A stretch of DNA of 64,000 bases from Luteolibacter rhizosphaerae. Lineage in GTDB: Bacteria; Verrucomicrobiota; Verrucomicrobiia; Verrucomicrobiales; Akkermansiaceae. The notes beneath the pieces are model-generated. The model was not told the origin of the DNA. It worked only from the letters and a program-made list of their open reading frames with translations, and did not search any database. Position 1 is the stretch's first letter. Each line of letters opens with the position of its first letter. Location: assembly GCF_025950095.1 (NCBI RefSeq), contig NZ_JAPDDR010000004.1, positions 124,001 to 188,000 of the forward strand. The letters are read 5' to 3'. Made by a program: the position numbers and the translations under genes. Shown piece by piece: positions 1 to 9,377 of the stretch.

Positions 1-1419
1 CTGAAGCTGGATCTGGGCGGCGGGGAGGGGATGGACCTGATTCTGGTGCCGGCCGGAAACTTCACCCAAGGCTCGCCGCCGGAGGAGGGCGGCCGGGGTC
101 CGGATGAAAACGCGCGGCCGGTGACGATCTCCAAGGACTTCTACATCGGCCGCACTGCCGTGACCCGTGGCCAGTGGGAGCGCTTCGTCGCCGAGACCCG
201 CTATCGCAGCGAGGCGGAGAGCGGCACCAGCGGTGGCTACGGCTGGAATGGGCAGGCGCTGGAGCAGCGGAAGGAATTCACGTGGAAGACCCCGGGCTTT
301 CCCCAGACCGCGGAGCATCCGGTTTGCCTGCTGACCTATCCGGATGCGGAAGCTTTCTGCGCTTGGCTGGAGAAGAAGGTGAACCGCAAGGTGACCCTTC
401 CGACCGAGGCTCAGTGGGAATATGCGGCCCGCGCAGGCACCACCAGCGCTTGGCCGGATGGCGGCAGCGGCAATGGAGCTTGGCACAAGGGTAATGCCGG
501 ACGGGGAACGAATCCCGTGGACTCAAAGCCCGCGAATGCGTGGGACATTTTCATCTGCGGGAACGTCTCGGAATGGTGCTTGGATTGGTACGCGCCCTAT
601 CCATCGGGAGCCGCCACTGATCCGCGGCAGGACAACCCGAATCTGAGCGACAAGCCGCGGCGGGTGCTGCGGGGTGGTTCTTGGAATCGCGGTGCAAGCA
701 ATACCCGCAGCGCCGCGCGTTACCGGGCGGATCCGCGGAGCCGGAATGCGGATACCGGCTTCCGGATCGTCTGCGCGGTGGAGGAAAAGGCACCGCCCGC
801 CGCCGTGAACTTGCCCCCGGTGGAATCCTCCCGTCCTTCGCTTCCACCCGTCGATGAACTGCCTGCAGGCGGAGAGTCCGACCAGACCAAGGGACCGACC
901 CCGGTTGAAACACACACTCATGGGCCCGGGCGTCGTTCAAACGGTGGCTCGGTGCTCGGCGCTTTGGTGAAAGGCTTCATTTGCTTTCTCCTGCCGGTGG
1001 CCATCGTCGTCATCACAATCCTGCGGGCCATGACACGGCGAAAGCCCCCTGAGCAGAGGCTCGTCTCCGATGCCTTCCTGAACCGGCAATCGCGCCAAAT
1101 CGCTCCTCCCGTCCGCAAGACGGACGATGGATTTTGGATCAATGGCGAGTGGCCGGAAGGCACGCTGCTGACCATCCGCTACTTGGTGGCAGGGGCAGAG
1201 GTGGTGAAGGAGATCATGTATCGCCCGGGGCAGGACGGGCAGTTCATCTTTACGGGCGGAGATCCAGGCTCGGTGAGCGTGGTGGCAGGAAGTCATCCGG
1301 TCGATGTGGTGGCACCGCCCCTCTTCACCGAAACCAGCCGGAGCTATGAGCGGAGCCGGAAGGATGACGACGACAATGATCCTCCCGTGCGCCCGCCCAT
1401 CTTTCCCTCCGCTTACTGA
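1..1419 (+). CDS. Formylglycine-generating-enzyme (FGE-sulfatase) family protein with C-terminal membrane segment, 5' partial
   Basis: The reading frame is open to base 1 and reads LKLDLGGGEG before the first ATG at 31, the run normally seen just upstream of the IPAG motif of FGE-sulfatase domains, so the gene very probably starts outside the window. The domain fills roughly the first 255 codons: VPAGNFTQGSP near the start, YIGRTAVTRGQWERF, LPTEAQWEYAARAG, GNVSEWCLDWY, RVLRGGSW and a closing GFRIVCAV. A proline-rich linker follows, then a hydrophobic segment at about 951-1031 and about 120 residues that look extracytoplasmic or regulatory. Family members oxidise sulfatase cysteines or act as C-lectin-like modification or binding modules; which applies here cannot be told. 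A membrane-tethered FGE domain is unusual for a true sulfatase activator, and no sulfatase gene is in the window. Confidence 0.85.
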   Translation: MKLDLGGGEGMDLILVPAGNFTQGSPPEEGGRGPDENARPVTISKDFYIGRTAVTRGQWERFVAETRYRSEAESGTSGGYGWNGQALEQRKEFTWKTPGFPQTAEHPVCLLTYPDAEAFCAWLEKKVNRKVTLPTEAQWEYAARAGTTSAWPDGGSGNGAWHKGNAGRGTNPVDSKPANAWDIFICGNVSEWCLDWYAPYPSGAATDPRQDNPNLSDKPRRVLRGGSWNRGASNTRSAARYRADPRSRNADTGFRIVCAVEEKAPPAAVNLPPVESSRPSLPPVDELPAGGESDQTKGPTPVETHTHGPGRRSNGGSVLGALVKGFICFLLPVAIVVITILRAMTRRKPPEQRLVSDAFLNRQSRQIAPPVRKTDDGFWINGEWPEGTLLTIRYLVAGAEVVKEIMYRPGQDGQFIFTGGDPGSVSVVAGSHPVDVVAPPLFTETSRSYERSRKDDDDNDPPVRPPIFPSAY

Positions 1420-1430
1420 TTCCTTCGCCG

Positions 1431-4070
1431 GTGTCTCATTCCAGATCATTGTCGGAACCAGACCGGGCGGCGGGTACGGAATCGCGTCCAGTTGCTTTGA
1501 TTATCGGGGCTGATCCCCGGCGGCCTTGGCTCGCGAGGCGGACCAGGCGGAGCTTGGAGGGGGCGGGCTTCGTGGTGAGCGAGGGGGCTCCCGCTGGTCC
1601 CTGCCTTCTGATCCGCGCGGGTGAAGTACTAGGTTCATCGGAGTTGTTCGTGCCGCCGCCGTATCTGCCGGGTAGAGTCCTGCTTGCAGCGGGACTACCG
1701 CGGGCGGGCGAGTGGTCGGAGTTTCATGCGCGGCATGGGGGCTCCTATCCCGGCGATCTACCTGCGGTGCTTTGCGAATGGCATTCATCCTCCGCTTCCG
1801 CGGTAGCACGAATGCAAGGGGCCGAGGTCCTCTCGGGGATACGGGCGATTCATTGGCCGGCCCTCGACCTCGCCGCGACGGACGAGCGGCTCTCCGTCTA
1901 TCAGGTCGTGACAAGTCTTCAGCATGGTGGTGCCGAGAAGATTGCGCGGGAACTCGCACTGGAGCTGCCCCGCCAGCAGGTGGCCACACGTTTGGTGGTG
2001 CTGGGCAAGCCACACCGCAAAACCTTGGAGATGCCCGAAGGAACCTTGGATCTTTCGGGCTTACCTCGCTCGGGACGAGCAAAGGCCCTGATCAAACATG
2101 CAATCACCGAGGGCGTGGATGTGCTGCATGTGCATCTCACGGACGCGGACGAGACCCGCGTCTTGGCCGGTTCTGGCATCCCTCTCATCGCAAGCGTCCA
2201 TAATTCGCGACAGGGCTGGCCGCGAGATTGGGATCGTTTGCGGAAGGATGACCTTTCCCTCATGCTGGCCTGCTCGCAGGCAGCGGAAACCGAGTTGCGG
2301 GAAGCAATGCCCGGAGTACCGGTGCGCACGGTATGGAACGGCATCCGCCCCTATGAGTTCCCGGAGACGCCGCTGCCCGGCTCCGGAGATGGTTTCACGC
2401 TCGCCTGTGTGGCGAATCCGCGTCCGCAGAAGCGGCTCGATCGTCTGCCCGCCATCATCGCCTCGACCCGTGCCGAGCTTCAGAAACACGGGGTGGTTCT
2501 CCCGCTGCGTCTGGTGATCGCCGGTGAGACCTCACCCCTGCTCCAGGAAGCGGTGGAATGCCGTGACGCCGTGGATCGGGAAGCTGCGGCTCATGGAATC
2601 GATCTGACTTGGACCGATGGCAAGGTCCCGGTGCGCGAGGTTTTGGCGTCCTGCCATGCTCTGGTCTCCTGCAGCGCTTATGAGGGGCTGAGCCTCGCCC
2701 ATCTCGAAGCACTCTCCAGCGGCAGGCCGGTGATTGCCTGTGATACCGGCGGCACCCGCGAACTGGCATGGCGGAATCCCGCTCTGAAATTGCTTCCGGC
2801 GGATGCCCCGCCCGAGGTCTTCGCGAAGGCGCTCGCGGATGCTTTGCTGGATCCGCCGCCTTCCGCGCATCGCATGATCTGGCGCGACTTCACGAGCGAG
2901 CGGGTGGCAGCACGTGTGGCGAAGTTTGCCCGGGTGGTGGCCTCGCGTCCCGAGAGCGAGAGCAAGACCATCTGGTTCGTCTCGAACAATCTCTCGATGG
3001 GTGGCGCGCAGTCCTCGCTGAAGCGCTTGACGAAGTCCTTCCATGGTCGCGGCATCCGCGTGCGCCTCGCGTTGCTGCAAGAGTATCCCGAGCATCCAAC
3101 CGCGGGGCGGCAGGAGTTGCTGGAGCATGGGATCGATGTCTTTGTGCCGCCGCCCGCCGGCTTGATCGATGCACAGGAGTCCGCAGCGCTGATCTTGGAT
3201 GAGATAGCCGCTGATCCACCGGGAGCCGTGGTCTTCTGGAACGCGATCACCACCCACAAGTTGCTACTCGCGGATGCCCTGCCCTTCGCTCGGGTTTACG
3301 ACATTTCACCGGGTGAGATGTGGTTCAGCTCCTTTGAGCGCACTATGGAGAATCCACCGCCCGCTCTGCCCTGCCGCCTGCCTGCGGACTATGGTCGCCT
3401 TCTGGAGAGCTTCACGGTGAAGTACTCCGCGGAGGCGGAGCGGGCGCGGGCGATCGGCGCTCCGGTGAAGGTCATCCCGAATGGTGTGATCATGCCGAAC
3501 GAAGTGAGGCGTCGTCCGTGCGTTGAAGGGGCATTCGTGTTCGGCACGGCTGCGCGGATCAGCCCGCAAAAGCGCCTCGACGAGTTGATCGCCGCCTTCC
3601 GCCTGGCCCTCCCCGAGCTGCCGGATGCCGTCTTGCGCATCGCAGGCGGAGTCGAGACCGGTGCGGAAGAATGCGCGGCGGAACTGCGACTCATGGCCCA
3701 GGGCCTACCGGTCGAGTGGCTCGGGGAGCTGAGCGATATCGGCTCCTTCCATGCCGGGTGTGACGTCTTCGTGATGGTCTCCGATCCCGCCGGTTGCCCG
3801 AATGCCTCGCTTGAGGCTTTGGCCTCCGGTCTCCCCGTGGTGGCCACGGATGTGGGCGGTGCCTCCGAGCAGGTCATCGATGGCGTGAACGGCTTGCTCG
3901 TGCCCGCCCGCGATGTGCCTGCCTTGGCCAAGGCAATGGTGGAGATCACCCGCGATGCACGGCGGAGGGATGAAATGAGTGCCGCTGCCCGCGAACACAT
4001 CAGGAGTCACTTCACGGTCGAGCGGATGACCGAGGACTACCTGCAACTTTTCTTCCCGGATGGAATCTAA
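1431..4070 (+). CDS. Two-domain (tandem GT4) glycosyltransferase
   Basis: An 879-residue protein with two complete GT-B glycosyltransferase units in tandem. After about 150 residues of unclear function, unit 1 covers roughly residues 155-510 (donor-side motif SAYEGLSLAHLEALSSGRPV). Unit 2 covers roughly 515-879 (SNNLSMGGAQSSLKRL at its start, RISPQKRLDELI, then the E-x7-E region and DVGGASEQVIDG). Both carry the GT4 signature, so the protein probably adds two successive sugars from nucleotide-sugar donors to a surface polysaccharide or glycolipid at the cytoplasmic membrane face. It lies 11 bases after the FGE-like gene and overlaps the epimerase gene by 11 bases, suggesting translational coupling with a sugar-nucleotide enzyme. 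Each half is near the normal length of a whole GT4 enzyme, hence a gene fusion. The exact acceptor is unknown. Confidence 0.9.
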   Translation: MSHSRSLSEPDRAAGTESRPVALIIGADPRRPWLARRTRRSLEGAGFVVSEGAPAGPCLLIRAGEVLGSSELFVPPPYLPGRVLLAAGLPRAGEWSEFHARHGGSYPGDLPAVLCEWHSSSASAVARMQGAEVLSGIRAIHWPALDLAATDERLSVYQVVTSLQHGGAEKIARELALELPRQQVATRLVVLGKPHRKTLEMPEGTLDLSGLPRSGRAKALIKHAITEGVDVLHVHLTDADETRVLAGSGIPLIASVHNSRQGWPRDWDRLRKDDLSLMLACSQAAETELREAMPGVPVRTVWNGIRPYEFPETPLPGSGDGFTLACVANPRPQKRLDRLPAIIASTRAELQKHGVVLPLRLVIAGETSPLLQEAVECRDAVDREAAAHGIDLTWTDGKVPVREVLASCHALVSCSAYEGLSLAHLEALSSGRPVIACDTGGTRELAWRNPALKLLPADAPPEVFAKALADALLDPPPSAHRMIWRDFTSERVAARVAKFARVVASRPESESKTIWFVSNNLSMGGAQSSLKRLTKSFHGRGIRVRLALLQEYPEHPTAGRQELLEHGIDVFVPPPAGLIDAQESAALILDEIAADPPGAVVFWNAITTHKLLLADALPFARVYDISPGEMWFSSFERTMENPPPALPCRLPADYGRLLESFTVKYSAEAERARAIGAPVKVIPNGVIMPNEVRRRPCVEGAFVFGTAARISPQKRLDELIAAFRLALPELPDAVLRIAGGVETGAEECAAELRLMAQGLPVEWLGELSDIGSFHAGCDVFVMVSDPAGCPNASLEALASGLPVVATDVGGASEQVIDGVNGLLVPARDVPALAKAMVEITRDARRRDEMSAAAREHIRSHFTVERMTEDYLQLFFPDGI

Positions 4071-4920
4071 CGACAGGAGAGTCTTGATCACAGGTGCGGC
4101 GGGATTCATCGGTGCCCATGTCGCCCGTCACCTGAGCGCGCAGGGCTGGGAAGTGAGCGGCTTGGACCTCAGAGCAGGGGAGGGGATCATCGGTTGCGAC
4201 CTGCGGAGTGATGATCTGCCGGAGGAAACCTTCCCTCATGTCGTCCACCTCGCGGCTTTGGGAGGGGTGAGGCCTTCAATGGATCGACCGCTCGACTACA
4301 TTGAAACCAATGTGAGTGCGACCCTGCGCTTGCTGGAGCATGCCGTGAAGAAGGGAACCCGGCGCGTCGTCTTCGCTTCTTCTTCCAGCGTCTACGGGCC
4401 CACCGAGGGTAGGCCGAGCCGTGAGGACGATGTTCTGAATCCCTGTAGCCCCTATGCTCTAACAAAGATCCAAGGTGAGGAGTGGGGACGTCTCTTCGCG
4501 GAGAAGCACGGCATCGACTTCATCGCCTTGCGCCTCTTCGCCGTTTGGGGCGAAGGCCAGCGTCCGGATCTCGCACTGGAATCTTTCCGCCGCAAGATCG
4601 CGGCGGGTGAGACGGTACAGATCCATGGCGATGGCCGGCAGCGGCGCGATTTCACGCACGTGTCGGACGTGGTAAGAGCCATCGAGGCCGCCCTGGCTTG
4701 GCAGGGCCGGGGCTTCGAGGTCTTCAACGTCGGAACCGGAGTGAACCATTCCGTGAACGACGTGCTCCGCAAGGCCGAGCGCTTGGCCGGAAAGCGAGCG
4801 GAGGTGGCCTATGGTCCGGAGCACGCCGCAGACGTGCCAGTGACCCTGGCGGATGTAGCCAAGGCAAAGGACCTCCTTGGCTGGGAAGCCCGCGTGAGCT
4901 TCCCGGATTCTGCCCCATAG
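4060..4920 (+). CDS. NAD-dependent sugar-nucleotide epimerase/dehydratase (extended SDR)
   Basis: The 286-residue protein starts with the NAD-binding glycine motif GAAGFIGAHVARHL. It carries the SDR catalytic pair YALTK (YxxxK) preceded by the SSSSVYG serine stretch, and the HLAALGGVRPS and RDFTHVSDVVRA segments typical of UDP-glucose/UDP-glucuronate 4-epimerase-like enzymes. It most likely interconverts an NDP-hexose for the double glycosyltransferase encoded just upstream, whose 3' end it overlaps. It is slightly short at the C-terminus compared with the usual 310-330 residues. The substrate cannot be read from sequence; GalE-, UDP-glucuronate epimerase- or dTDP-glucose dehydratase-like roles are all possible. 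Confidence 0.88.
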   Translation: MESNDRRVLITGAAGFIGAHVARHLSAQGWEVSGLDLRAGEGIIGCDLRSDDLPEETFPHVVHLAALGGVRPSMDRPLDYIETNVSATLRLLEHAVKKGTRRVVFASSSSVYGPTEGRPSREDDVLNPCSPYALTKIQGEEWGRLFAEKHGIDFIALRLFAVWGEGQRPDLALESFRRKIAAGETVQIHGDGRQRRDFTHVSDVVRAIEAALAWQGRGFEVFNVGTGVNHSVNDVLRKAERLAGKRAEVAYGPEHAADVPVTLADVAKAKDLLGWEARVSFPDSAP

Positions 4921-4928
4921 CAAACCGT

Positions 4929-5603
4929 TTACTTCGCGGGCTCGGCGGGTGCCGGTGCCGGATCCGCAGCAGGTGCGGCTTCAGCGGGCTTCGCTCCGGG
5001 GGGCGTCACCGGCAGACCGGCGGCGGACTTCTGGAGATCGTGCATCAGCGATCCACCCTGATGACGGGCGGAGTAGCGGAACGACAGGCCGAGCCAGAAG
5101 GCACCGGCGGCGAGCACGAGGAAGAACAGGGTCATGAAGAAGCTGGCCGAGGCACTCGGCTGCGTCTCGTAGATGACTTGGCGGGCCGCCGGAGCGGGTG
5201 CCGGGCGGGCCGGGCCGCCGGCCGGCTTCGGAAGGGACTTCACCGAGTCCTCCCGGACGATCGGGGACTCTTGGGCCGGCTTCTCGCGGGCCAGCGCCTC
5301 GCGCTCTTCTTCCGTCAGGGTGAAATCGAAGGCCACATCGCCGATCTTCACCGTCAGGCCGTGGCGCAGCGGGATGATGTCGCGGCGCTCGCCGTCCAAC
5401 TTGATGCCGTTCGTGGAGCCCAGATCGCGGAGTTGGTAGCCGCCGTCGATGCGCTCCATCACCGCGTGGGTCACGGAAGCTGAGCCGTCGTCGATGACGA
5501 TATCGTTGTCGCTGCCCCGGCCCATGTTGACCTTCATGCGGTCAAGCTGGAAGCGGTAAGGCTGGGGATTGCGATCGGCGATGGTGATGGTGACGCGCGG
5601 CAT
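4929..5603 (-). CDS. FHA-domain membrane protein
   Basis: The start at 5603 (MPRVTITIADRN) is chosen because the FHA fold begins there; an in-frame ATG 39 bases upstream would add an unrelated leader. Residues about 1-90 form a forkhead-associated domain with the expected GRGSDNDI, SVTHA and LRDLGSTNGIKLDG motifs that bind phosphothreonine peptides. A charged and proline-rich linker follows, then one transmembrane helix (FFMTLFFLVLAAGAFWLGLS) and an alanine/proline-rich tail. The FHA domain should lie in the cytoplasm and recognise a Ser/Thr-kinase substrate; no such kinase is in the window. The gene is convergent with the epimerase gene, eight bases away, with no obvious terminator between. 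Confidence 0.88.
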   Translation of the reverse strand: MPRVTITIADRNPQPYRFQLDRMKVNMGRGSDNDIVIDDGSASVTHAVMERIDGGYQLRDLGSTNGIKLDGERRDIIPLRHGLTVKIGDVAFDFTLTEEEREALAREKPAQESPIVREDSVKSLPKPAGGPARPAPAPAARQVIYETQPSASASFFMTLFFLVLAAGAFWLGLSFRYSARHQGGSLMHDLQKSAAGLPVTPPGAKPAEAAPAADPAPAPAEPAK

Positions 5604-5748
5604 GGGTGAAAGACGTGAATCTGAGGCCTCTTCTAGCGCCAAATCCTGCGGCTCTGCACGGAAAAATTCCGCCAGCCCAAGGGCTTAGCGAGCCGGGGCC
5701 CGCCGATGCCGCGGAATCACGCCTACGGAAAGCCCCTCACCGCCTCCT

Positions 5749-5775
5749 CCGGGCATGGTGGACAGCCATGCCCGG
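5749..5775. other. Perfect 10-bp stem-loop in an intergenic gap
   Basis: CCGGGCATGG pairs perfectly with CCATGCCCGG across a 7-base loop. It lies in the 195-base gap between the FHA gene and the secreted beta-helix gene, both on the minus strand. No T-run follows on either strand, so it is either a rho-dependent or processing signal or a dispersed repeat unit. Confidence 0.5.
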
Positions 5776-5798
5776 GCGCTGTCGTTAGCGAGGCTGGC

Positions 5799-8700
5799 TC
5801 AGGGGATATCGATCTTCAGTCGGGCGAACAGCTTGGCTGCTCCTACGGTGCTAATGGTCACCGTGACTTTGTCGACACCCGGTCCGAAGCCATCGCTTTC
5901 CACCAGGACCTGCGGGTTGTAGGGATTGTCAGCGGTGGAGACCCAGTTATTGGTGGCGGGATTGGCGTTTGTTTCCACCCGCATCGCATAGTTCGCGGAT
6001 GAAGCATCGGTCCGCCGGTAAATGAACTTCATCGTGTTTCCGGTCCGCGTGATCGTCGGCATCAGGCCGTTGGGATTGACATCCGGACTGCTGGGGTTTC
6101 CGCCCAGGACGAACTCGAGGCCATTGCTGATGCCATCTCCATCGGAGTCGACATCTGCGGCTGCCCCGGCAATGCCACTCGCCGTGGCCCACAGTTGATA
6201 GGGCGGTGCCGCGGGACCTTCCGTCACCGTCAAGGTGCCTTGGCCGATGATGCGGCCGCTGATGTTGCTGCTGCCATAGACTCCCGGCTGCTGCTGAACG
6301 CCATTGAGGAAGAGCCTGCGTACCGTGTCCGTACCGTTGAATATCAGATTCAGGGTCGCACCATCGGCGATGCTCACCGTGGAAGTGTCCGCCAAGCCGG
6401 GAGCTGCGAGCCAAAGACGGCCATAGTTGTTGCCCGGCTGCCCTAGGATCGTGGTATCGCCGGCATAGGCGGGCGCTTGGGTCAGGCTAACGAAGCCGTA
6501 GCCTCCGACCGTCAGCGAGCCGCTCCCGGAGACCACTCCGGTCACGTGTAGATTGGCCGTGGGTACCGGACCGTTCGGGGCAGCGTTAAAGCTGAACCGT
6601 TCCGCCACCAGCGTGCCTCCGGATGCATCAAGCTGGATGCTCCCGACCGCGGCGCTAAGCATCGGGCCGCCAGCCGTCGCCACCGTTCCGCCCTTGAGCA
6701 CGATCGGCTTGGCGCAACTGGCCGCCTGCACCGTGGGATCGTAAGTGATCTCGTTTCCGAATTCGAGCGAGGCGCCGCTATGGATCGTGATCGTGCCGGG
6801 GTAGGTGTTGTTGATCGCGCTGTGCTGATCGGCCAAGAGGCTGCCGCTCAGGATCTCGATGTCCTTCACGGTCACCGTCGTCTTGTAAAAGGAGAAGGTG
6901 CCGCCGCCCACCTTGCTGAACTTGTGGTTACCGGTGATGAAGCAGGGGTAGGTTTGCGGGTAAGGATCGTTGTAGGTGACCGGGCCCCGGTTTTTCATGC
7001 CCATGCCGCCGCCCACGGCTGCATCGCTACCCAGTTGGAGGGTCTCCCGCATCGTGAAGAAAGCACCGCTATTCACGATCGCCCCTTCGCCATTCACGCC
7101 GCTGCCATTGATTACGGGGGGAATCCAGTCCGGAGTGAAGCCCCTGTAGTCCAAGCTGGCACCCGCGGCGATAGTTACGCCGCCAAAAAGATTGACCCGG
7201 CCCGCCCCGATCTGGCCGGCGGACAGTGTCACCCCGTTGAGCAAGGTCGGGCTCTGGATGATCAGTCGTCCCGACCCCTGCTTCGCGATGCTGCCGGGCC
7301 CCGTGAAGGCATTCGGCAGGCTCACATCGCCACTCCGGTTCACCACCAGTTGCCCGCTGCCAAGGCTGATCGGCCCGGTGCCGATGCTGCCACCAGTCCC
7401 GCCATCACCCACGCTCAGGGTACCTCCTTGAATCGCGATCGCGCTGCTGCCGGAGAAGCCGTTCGCCAGAGTCAGCGTGCCCGTGCCCTTCTTCGTCAGT
7501 GGGCCGCTCAGACTGAGCGGGAAACCACTGAAGCTGAAGTTCTCGCTGCCATCCACCGTCAGCGCGGCGGGTGCCATTCCTTCGGCCACGGTGATCGCAT
7601 TGACTGTCCCGGCGGCGGAGTCGTCGAACTTCACATCGTCCGCGTCGAGGAACTGCGTCGTCGTGCTGGTGCCGCCCAGAACCCAGTTCGTGGCCGCTTT
7701 GTCCCAGAGGGCGCTGTTGGCTCCGGTCCAAGTGACGCCTTCCGCACCGCTGATCACCAGATCGATCGTCGAGGTTGCCGGGTTGATCTCGAGTGTTTCC
7801 GCGATGCGTCCCGGGATCTCCGCAAGCTGCAGGCCGGCCAAGCCCTGCCCGCCGATCGTGCCGGAAAAGCCGATCAACGGATAGCGTCCGTTTGCGAGCG
7901 TTCCTTCGCGCTGGATCTGGATGATGTGTTTTTCCGGGGCGGTTCCCGCTACCTGCATGCCGTTGGCCCCGGTGACGTGCATGAAATCCTGCACCGCCCC
8001 GCCGATCCGGAACACCGAGGTTTCCGTCGGCAGCAGGGTGGCCATCGGCACGCTCCCGGTGCTACCCACCCGGATGAATGCCGGAGTCGGGGCACCCGCC
8101 TGCAGCGCCGAGAGAATGTTCGCCGTCGGTTCGTTGGCGGGGAAGGTGACCACCCGAGCCTCATCGAGCAGGCCGTCGAAAGAGCTGAAGGTCTCCGTGT
8201 AGAAATTCTTGGAGAGCATGCCATCCCGGTGAACCGGGGGCATGGTGAAGGATCCTCCTTGATCCACACCGTTCACGTAGAATTTGGTCACCCCGTTCTG
8301 ACGGATCACAGCGAGGTGGGCCCATGTGTCCGGAGTGAAGCTTTGGGGCTGTCCTTGGATTCCGCTGCCGCGATACGCGGTAGTGCTCCATCTGTCCCCG
8401 TTCTGAAGGATGATGTAAGCTCCCTGAATATCGCCGAGAGCGAAGACAGGAGCGTAGCTGGAGCCTGAAGACTGGGCGAAGATGCCGAAAGCAAAGTTGT
8501 CCGTCGGCAAATTGGAGAATGTTTCAAAACCGCCCCAAGACTGATGACCCGCCGCACTGGTATCGAGGCAGGCGGTTGAACCGATCGCGGCTGGCGATAC
8601 CGCGTTGCTGACCAAGGAACTGGCGTTGCTGGCTTGGGCTTGGTTCAGATGGCGATTTGCGCCGCTGCTGTCCTGTGGCCTGAAGTCGCCTCCGGCCAGG

Positions 8701-8810
8701 CTTCCGGTCTCGCCGAGATGATACTCCGCGTACGGGAAGACTGCCGCACGGGAAGCTGTCGCAAGAAGGCAGCAGACGATGCCGGCGGAGGAGAGAGACC
8801 GGATTTTCAT
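5799..8810 (-). CDS. Secreted LamG / autotransporter-strand beta-helix protein
   Basis: A 1003-residue exported protein. A signal peptide (MKIRSLSSAGIVCCLLATASRAA) is followed by a LamG/concanavalin-like domain at about residues 25-235. A long right-handed beta-helix comes next, with autotransporter-associated strand repeats such as KKGTGTLTLAN, KQGSGRLIIQS and GSGSLTVGGYG. The last ~130 residues form a module with a calcium-binding-like loop (DVDSDGDGISNGLEF) and a terminal FARLKI strand; the same layout ends the subtilase at 33841-37482. No beta-barrel translocator is present, so it is probably secreted or surface-attached by another route. It probably binds glycans; no enzymatic motif was recognised. 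Confidence 0.9.
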   Translation of the reverse strand: MKIRSLSSAGIVCCLLATASRAAVFPYAEYHLGETGSLAGGDFRPQDSSGANRHLNQAQASNASSLVSNAVSPAAIGSTACLDTSAAGHQSWGGFETFSNLPTDNFAFGIFAQSSGSSYAPVFALGDIQGAYIILQNGDRWSTTAYRGSGIQGQPQSFTPDTWAHLAVIRQNGVTKFYVNGVDQGGSFTMPPVHRDGMLSKNFYTETFSSFDGLLDEARVVTFPANEPTANILSALQAGAPTPAFIRVGSTGSVPMATLLPTETSVFRIGGAVQDFMHVTGANGMQVAGTAPEKHIIQIQREGTLANGRYPLIGFSGTIGGQGLAGLQLAEIPGRIAETLEINPATSTIDLVISGAEGVTWTGANSALWDKAATNWVLGGTSTTTQFLDADDVKFDDSAAGTVNAITVAEGMAPAALTVDGSENFSFSGFPLSLSGPLTKKGTGTLTLANGFSGSSAIAIQGGTLSVGDGGTGGSIGTGPISLGSGQLVVNRSGDVSLPNAFTGPGSIAKQGSGRLIIQSPTLLNGVTLSAGQIGAGRVNLFGGVTIAAGASLDYRGFTPDWIPPVINGSGVNGEGAIVNSGAFFTMRETLQLGSDAAVGGGMGMKNRGPVTYNDPYPQTYPCFITGNHKFSKVGGGTFSFYKTTVTVKDIEILSGSLLADQHSAINNTYPGTITIHSGASLEFGNEITYDPTVQAASCAKPIVLKGGTVATAGGPMLSAAVGSIQLDASGGTLVAERFSFNAAPNGPVPTANLHVTGVVSGSGSLTVGGYGFVSLTQAPAYAGDTTILGQPGNNYGRLWLAAPGLADTSTVSIADGATLNLIFNGTDTVRRLFLNGVQQQPGVYGSSNISGRIIGQGTLTVTEGPAAPPYQLWATASGIAGAAADVDSDGDGISNGLEFVLGGNPSSPDVNPNGLMPTITRTGNTMKFIYRRTDASSANYAMRVETNANPATNNWVSTADNPYNPQVLVESDGFGPGVDKVTVTISTVGAAKLFARLKIDIP

Positions 8811-8916
8811 AGAGGGCTAGGGGTTGTTTTGGGTCTAAGTGATACTATAACTCATAACAAGAAGTTGCGGGGATCCTGCGTGAAGATCCGGTGAAGCTGC
8901 CGTTAGTGTCCGTTTA

Positions 8917-8928
8917 CCCCCCCCCCCC
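8917..8928. repeat. Homopolymeric C12 tract
   Basis: Twelve consecutive C residues lie in the 222-base gap between the divergently transcribed beta-helix and bactofilin genes, 105 bases before the bactofilin start codon. Such a tract can vary in length by slippage. Besides this tract the gap shows a TATAGT-like element on the minus strand ahead of the beta-helix gene but no clear promoter pair. Confidence 0.9.
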
Positions 8929-9032
8929 GAGGGCGCCGCAATTTCCCCAGAGCACAGTTCTCCGGTGCCCGACGTGCCCCCCGGGGAAATCCGGTTGCCA
9001 AGGCCGCCCGGCTCTGCTGAATTCCATCCACC

Positions 9033-9350
9033 ATGGCCAATGCAACGAACGTGCTCGCGAGCGGGATCGAAATCACCGGCTCCATCCGCTTCTCCAATGA
9101 CATGATCATCGACGGGAAGATCGAGGGCGAGATCATCTCCGAAAAGGGCCGCGTGACCATCGGCGAGAACGCCATGATCAAGGGCAATGTGACCGCCGGC
9201 GACGTGAAGGTCTTCGGCAAGGTCGAGGGCAAGATCACCGGCGAGCGCTGCGAACTGAAGGCCAAGTCCCGCCTCGATGGCGACATCAAGGCCAAGATGT
9301 TTTCGATGGAGGAAGGCGCCCAGCTTTCCGGCCGCACCGAGATCGGTTGA
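9033..9350 (+). CDS. Bactofilin (polymer-forming cytoskeletal protein)
   Basis: A 105-residue protein made almost entirely of the bactofilin beta-helix domain (former DUF583). Repeating short strands with glycine turns are visible: ITGSIRFSNDMIIDGKIEG, VTIGENAMIKGNVTAGDVKVFG and KLEGKITG-like rungs, ending in AQLSGRTEIG. Bactofilins polymerise without nucleotides into filaments or patches at the membrane and position cell-wall or polysaccharide machinery. The short hydrophilic N-terminus (MANATNVLASG) lacks a membrane-binding motif. The gene stands alone with its own terminator and is convergent with the RarD gene. Confidence 0.93.
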   Translation: MANATNVLASGIEITGSIRFSNDMIIDGKIEGEIISEKGRVTIGENAMIKGNVTAGDVKVFGKVEGKITGERCELKAKSRLDGDIKAKMFSMEEGAQLSGRTEIG

Positions 9351-9377
9351 TCCGCCGTTTGCCAGCCTGCTGTTTTT

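Noticed and set aside
4698-5483. 261-codon plus-strand frame overlapping the epimerase end and the FHA gene
   Set aside because: It is a shadow of two genes with clear families; its sequence is low-complexity and without motifs.
6780-8468. 562-codon frame on the plus strand opposite the beta-helix protein
   Set aside because: It is an antisense shadow: no motif, skewed composition, and the minus-strand gene has signal peptide, LamG and strand repeats.
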